Source: Neocallimastix lanati (nom. inval.)
Lineage: Eukaryota; Neocallimastigomycota; Neocallimastigomycetes; Neocallimastigales; Neocallimastigaceae
Reading direction: 5' to 3'
Length of the DNA stretch: 12,500 nucleotides
Assembly: GCA_016946835.1 (NCBI GenBank)
Contig: JACVTC010000108.1
Span: 332,501-345,000 of the forward strand
The notes under the pieces were generated by a model. The model saw nothing but the letters and a program-made list of their open reading frames with translations, searched no databases and was not told the DNA's origin. Shown here piece after piece: positions 8,632 to 12,500 of this stretch. The number at the start of each line of letters is the position of its first letter. The stretch's first letter is position 1. The translations under genes and the position numbers were made by a program.

Positions 8632-9337
8632 TAAATAATAAATAATATAATAAATAAATAATAAATAATGAATAATAAATAATAAATAATAAATAATAAA
8701 TAATAAATAATAAATAATAAATAATAAAATAATAAATAATAAATAATAAATAATAAATAATAAATAATAAATAATAAATAATAATAAATAATAAATAATA
8801 AATAATAGAATAATAAATAATAGAATAATAAATAATAAATAATAAATAATAAATAATAAATAATAAATAATAAATAATAAATAATAATAAATAATAAATA
8901 ATAAATAATAGAATAATAAATAATAGAATAATAAATAATAAATAATAAATAATAAATAATAAATAATAAATAATAAATAATAAATAATAAATAATAAATA
9001 ATAAATAATAAATAATAAATAATAAATAATAAATAATAAATAATAAATAATAAATAATAAATAATAGAATAATAAATAATAAATAATAAATAATAAATAA
9101 TTAAATATAAAGAATAATAAATAATAAATAATAAATAATAAATAATAAATAATAGAATAATAAATAATAGAATAATAAATAATAAATAATAAATAATAAA
9201 TAATAAATAATAAATAATAAATAATAAATAATAAATAATAAATAATAATTGAATAATAAATAATAAATAATGAATAAATAATAAATAATAAATAATGAAT
9301 AAATAAATAAATATATATATAATAATTAAATTTAAAA
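8632..9337. repeat. Heptamer (ATAAATA)n array, free of cytosine over ~706 nt
   Basis: Nearly the whole stretch reads as tandem ATAAATA units, with occasional 8-, 10- or 11-bp spacings where TAA is inserted or A/T is lost. Between the C at 8631 and the C at 9338 I see no cytosine on the plus strand and only 12 guanines. Three pairs of G (8808/8823, 8911/8926, 9155/9170) each mark two TAGAATAATAAA units spaced exactly 15 bp. This indicates that blocks of the array were themselves copied: the first two pairs are 103 bp apart with matching flanks. It is typical strand-asymmetric satellite growth by slippage or unequal exchange. Confidence 0.95.
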
Positions 9338-9590
9338 CTTAATATAAATATGCCTATAAATCTAATTTAATTTAATTTAACAATAGAAAATTATATAAAA
9401 TAATTTGAATAGTTATTACGTTTACTATTTTAGTCAATAAAATATTAAATGAAATTAATAAAATATAAATTGTATCATATATTAATATTATAAGTTTATT
9501 TTTTTTTTAAAAAAAAAAAAAAAATAAAGTTAAATCAAATAAATATAATAATGAAAAGAATATCTTTAATTTAGTAAGCTACTACTGTAG
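9338..9590. other. AT-rich spacer without a gene
   Basis: No gene or strong repeat is visible. There is an A run near 9510-9524, and the short palindromic CTACTACTGTAG (9580-9590 area) borders the next repeat. Confidence 0.65.
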
Positions 9591-9750
9591 CAATATATTA
9601 TTTTGTTATTGTGATATATATTCCATAGCTTTTTAACAATATATTATTTTGATATTATGATTTATGCTTTGTAGCTTTTTAACAATATATTATTTTGTTA
9701 TTGTGATTTATATTCAATATCTTATATGCTTTTTAACAATAGATTGTTCT
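9591..9750. repeat. 46-bp tandem repeats, three copies plus a fragment
   Basis: The units 9591-9636 (46 bp), 9637-9682 (46 bp) and 9683-9736 (54 bp) each start with CAATATATTATTTTG and end with GCTTTTTAA. A fourth begins at 9737 (CAATAGATTGTTC) and decays. The third unit carries an 8-bp insertion. An open frame of 68 codons across 9664-9870 is made mostly by this repeat and is very hydrophobic; it is not treated as a gene. Confidence 0.9.
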
Positions 9751-10468
9751 ATTACTATTGTACTTTTTATTATAACCATAAAAAATGAAAAATATGAAAA
9801 TATGAATCAAAAGATATTTTATTTTTTTTGTTTTATTTTATTTTATTATTTTAATATGTTAATAATATGAATATCAATGATTATAATAATAGCTGTAATA
9901 TAGATTTGGAGCAAATAAGTAAATAATATATTGTTAATTTACTATTATTTTTTTATTATTTAATAATTACATTATTTTTTTTTATAATATTCTGAAATAA
10001 TTATTATTTTTAAATTATTTATTATTAATATTATTTATAAATTATTTATAACTATTTATAATTATTTTAATATGCCTCTTCATTATCCAAAGTAATTATA
10101 TATTATTTTTAATTAACGGTTTAATATTAAATAAAATTTAAACCTTAGATTAATTGATTAATAAAAAATATTAAAAAAAAAAAAAAAGTTAAAAATAAAA
10201 ACTCCGGATAATTATAAAAATTTCATTTAAATATATATATATATATAAATAAATAAAAGATGTTTAAATTAAAAGGAACTCTTGACTAGTTTAAATAATA
10301 ATAAATGAATATGATATTTTCCATTGTAATCGAAGTTTTAGTAGGGTTAAGAAAAGTTTTTTTTTTTTCCTTATAATCAAATTCTATCATCATATCTTTA
10401 ATATTTTCCCCCTTTTAAGATTTTTGTTAAATAAATATTTGATCTTCCTTTTTTTTTTTTTTTTTTTT
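9751..10468. other. AT-rich spacer; least biased patch at 10270-10440
   Basis: I see no gene. Short AAATATGAAAATATGAA phrases occur near 9785-9805. A patch at about 10270-10440 has more G and C than its surroundings (GGAACTCTTGACTAG, GTAATCGAAG, TAGTAGGGTTAAG, TTCCCCC). It shows no tRNA fold, snoRNA box pair or open frame that I could support. Confidence 0.65.
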
Positions 10469-10527
10469 TAAGCCGTATTTAAATAATAATTTTAAAAATT
10501 ATTTAATATTCATATTATCTTTTTTTT

Positions 10528-10560
<33 letters not shown>

Positions 10561-10638
10561 TTATTATTTTTATTTTATTTTAAGCCGTATTTCAACAATA
10601 TTTTTATTTTTTTTATTTTTTTTTTTTTAAGCCGTATT
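10449..10638. repeat. Three copies of T-run + TTAAGCCGTATT
   Basis: TAAGCCGTATT starts at 10469, 10581 and 10628. In each case it is preceded by T-rich sequence (T21 at 10449-10469; TTTTATTTTAT; T-rich to 10628) and followed by an A/T phrase ending in AATA. The GCCG core is notable where G and C are rare. A further uninterrupted T20 run lies at 10520-10539. The copies could be remnants of one repeat or a protein-binding motif; on the minus strand each reads AATACGGCTTA followed by A-rich sequence. Confidence 0.7.
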
Positions 10639-11329
10639 AAAATAATATTAAAAAAAATTTTTTTTTTTTTTGTAATATCATTATTAAATTAAAATTTAAA
10701 TTAAATTTTTTTTTTAAATTAAAATAAAAAAGTTTAATTTTTATATAATTTTAAATTATATAATTATTTAAATATAAAAAAAATATAAAAAAAAAATTTA
10801 AATAAAAAAAATTTAAATATAAAAAGATATAAAATAATATATTATTATTATTTTTAATTATATTATATTATTTAAAAAAAAAATAATTAATTTATAATGA
10901 TAAGATAAATTAATAAAATTGTTTACATCATTGTTTAAATTTTTATATTAATTTTATATTAAAATTTCTATTATTAAAAAAAAAAATATATATATTTTTA
11001 TTGTTATTTAATATTTAATATTTATTATTAGTATTATTAGTATTAAACAATAAGAATTAATTTTGTATTATTTATGGTAGTTTAATAAAAATAAATGAAA
11101 AATATACTAAATATAAACATATAAAAACAAAAAAAAAATTCTTTTTTTTTTTTTTTATACATATTTCAAATTTAAAAAAAGTCAAATTTTTAAGAATAAA
11201 GAAAATAAAAATTATTAAATAAGTCAAAAATAAAAAAGAATATAGATATTTAGAAAATTAATTCAGTTTTATTATAAATTTTACTTTTTACAGTCTTTTA
11301 ATCAGTAGCATTTTAGTAGATTAAGAGAC
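10639..11329. other. AT-rich spacer without a gene
   Basis: There is no gene. TTTAAA and AATTTAAAT palindromic phrases are frequent at 10680-10820. A slightly more complex stretch at 11285-11329 leads into the presumed upstream region of the RGS gene. Confidence 0.65.
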
Positions 11330-11568
11330 ATAGAAGTAAAATAAAACAATAAAAATTTTATAGAAGTAATATAATTAATAATAAAAAAAGAGTTTTTTTT
11401 TTTATAAAAAATAATAAATTAATTATTAAAAACATTTTTAATTTTCATTTTTTAATAGAAATAAAAAAAAAAATAAAGTTAAAAATAGTAAAACCAACAA
11501 TTAAAATAATTTAAAAAAAGAAAAAAAAAAAAAAAAAAAACACAATAATTTTAATTTATATAGAAGTA
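11330..11568 (+). promoter_or_regulatory. Presumed RGS-gene upstream region with three ATAGAAGTA motifs
   Basis: The nonamer ATAGAAGTA occurs at 11330-11338, 11360-11368 and 11560-11568, that is 266, 236 and 36 bp before the RGS start codon; the first two are exactly 30 bp apart. A run of 20 A (11521-11540) precedes the last copy, as is common in AT-rich fungal 5' regions. These motifs may be regulatory or a short transcript-leader repeat; no function is shown. Confidence 0.35.
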
Positions 11569-11595
11569 TTTTATTAAAATAAATATTTATAAAAA

Positions 11596-12500
11596 ATGAA
11601 CACTTTCAAGAGAAATCAAAAGTCTTCCGGTCACAACAGAACAGGAAGTACTCCAAATGTAAAGAACGTATATAGCCCATCAATGAACTTCAGTAGTTTA
11701 ACTCACTCTAGTTCTATTGGTAGCTTACTTAGTAATACCATTCCAAGACCTTCTTCTGCTCCAAATATTGAAATGCATGATTTCTATATGGAACGTAGTC
11801 ATAAATCAGAAAAGAAATTAATTGATTTCTTTGGTGATGAGGATATTCCTTTCGATATTACTATTAAGGAAATTGAAGTTAATGGATTAAAGGCTATGCT
11901 TCAAAGTAAAGTTCCATTATGTTATTTCTTATATTCTCTTCTTGAGGACTTTTGTTCTGAAAACTTAGTATGTATTTTAATACAAAAAAAAAAAATTTTT
12001 TTTTTATTTTCTTTAATATTTATTTAATATAAATTTTGAAATATAAATTTTTAATAAAATAGAAAAAAAATTTTTTTTTTTTTTTTAAATGAAACAATTA
12101 TTAACGAGTTTTTTTCTTTTTTTATTCTTTTCTTATTATTTTCTTAAAAAAAATATAGTTTTTCTTCTTAGAAGCATTAGAATTCGAAAAAGGAAAATAT
12201 TCAAGTAGGGAAGAACAAGAAGAAAATGCAGTTTATATTTACAATACCTATCTTTCAAAGAAAAGTTGCTTAGAAATTAATATTGATGAAAAAGTTTACA
12301 ATGAAATTCAAGAATTTATTAAGAATATGAATAAAAATAGTTCTAAGAGCATTTCTAAATGCTTCGTCAACGCTAGAAATTCAGTTTATCAACTTATGGA
12401 AGGAAGTTTTGCTAAATTCCAAAAATCTAGTACATATGCCACTATGAAGCAGGAATTAGGACGTCGTCTCTACAATGAAAATGATAAATTAAATGCTGTC
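11596..12500 (+). CDS. RGS-domain (regulator of G-protein signalling) protein, 5' part, two exons: join(11596..11967, 12159..12500), 3' end outside window
   Basis: RGS proteins bind activated G-alpha subunits and speed GTP hydrolysis, ending heterotrimeric G-protein signals at the plasma membrane. Exon 1 encodes residues 1-124 and exon 2 residues 125-238. The start ATG is preceded by an in-frame TAA at 11590-11592. Residues 10-56 are Ser/Thr/Asn/Pro-rich and probably disordered. The RGS domain begins near residue 97 (GLKAML) and runs to about 218. It includes the hallmark helix FCSENL-FFFLEALEF (119-134), the IYNTYLSKKSCLEINID helix and loop (151-167), and NSVYQLMEGSFAKFQKSSTY (198-217), equivalent to the C-terminal helices. 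Relative to typical RGS proteins the LME-x-DSY-x-RF segment is one residue shorter and lacks the conserved Asp. No DEP, GGL or membrane segment is visible in this part. Family assignment is strong; the G-alpha partner is unknown. Confidence 0.92.
11968..12158 (+). other. Spliceosomal intron 1 of the RGS gene (191 nt, phase 0)
   Basis: The intron begins with GTATGT directly after the codon for Leu124 and ends in AATATAG. Joining gives SENL-FFFLEALEF, which restores the conserved RGS helix. Reading through gives 19 extra Ile/Phe/Lys-rich residues and a stop at 12025-12027. A putative branch site, ATTATTAAC, lies at 12097-12105, followed by a pyrimidine tract. A stronger-looking acceptor, TTTCTTCTTAG, ends at 12171, 13 nt further on. 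Using it would shift the frame and meet a TAG within three codons, so 12158 is preferred. Confidence 0.88.

Noticed and set aside
8632-9337. CRISPR array
   Set aside because: There are no unique spacers between repeats. It is a simple heptamer satellite in a eukaryotic spacer.
9664-9870. 68-codon hydrophobic plus-strand open frame
   Set aside because: It is built from the 46-bp tandem repeats and T-rich sequence; a small membrane protein is not supported by codon use or context.
10270-10440. Possible tRNA, snRNA or snoRNA gene in a less AT-biased patch
   Set aside because: I could not find a cloverleaf, an anticodon arm, C/D or H/ACA boxes, or U6-like landmarks.
11968-12027. Read-through end of RGS exon 1 as the true C-terminus
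   Set aside because: The extra residues are low-complexity intron translation, and the conserved RGS helix resumes perfectly after removing 11968-12158.
1-12500. Origin from Dictyostelium, Plasmodium or an organelle genome
   Set aside because: Frequent AAG, TTC, TAC and GTC codons, spliceosomal introns and the fungal-style Sel1 and RGS proteins fit anaerobic fungi better. No organelle genes are present. The taxon remains an inference.

Overview
The window looks like nuclear DNA of an anaerobic gut fungus (Neocallimastigomycota, the Neocallimastix/Piromyces/Anaeromyces group). Two intron-containing protein genes of ordinary base composition flank about 10.3 kb of almost pure A+T sequence full of homopolymer runs and short tandem repeats. 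The genes use GGT, AAG, TTC, TAC and GTC codons freely. That fits gut fungi better than Dictyostelium or Plasmodium, which have similarly AT-rich spacers. The assignment is inference from composition, codon use and gene families; no ribosomal or mitochondrial marker is present.

Layout: (1) Positions 1-1312, minus strand: the 5' part of a Sel1-repeat (HCP-like, TPR-related) protein gene. It has two exons (1312-1100 and 898-1), a 201-nt intron, and runs off the left edge. (2) Positions 1313-11595: a non-coding spacer between divergent genes. I found no credible protein or RNA gene in it. It contains possible TATA-like sites for the left gene, several hairpins, a 97-bp and a 118-bp tandem duplication, and a 1.7-kb cluster of related direct and inverted repeats (6185-7869). 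Further right are a roughly 700-nt cytosine-free heptamer array (8632-9337), 46-bp tandem repeats (9591-9736), and short recurrent G/C-containing motifs near the right gene. (3) Positions 11596-12500, plus strand: the 5' part of an RGS-domain protein gene. It has two exons (11596-11967 and 12159-12500), a 191-nt intron, and runs off the right edge.

Both introns use GT...AG ends, split the coding sequence in phase 0, and carry the same putative branch-site nonamer ATTATTAAC upstream of the acceptor. The two genes are transcribed away from each other. The RGS protein should modulate heterotrimeric G-protein signalling, and the Sel1 protein is a solenoid scaffold or adaptor. Nothing in the sequence shows that they act together. 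The most unusual material is the inverted/direct repeat cluster at 6185-7869 and the C-free array. I do not see convincing evidence of a new protein-coding system.
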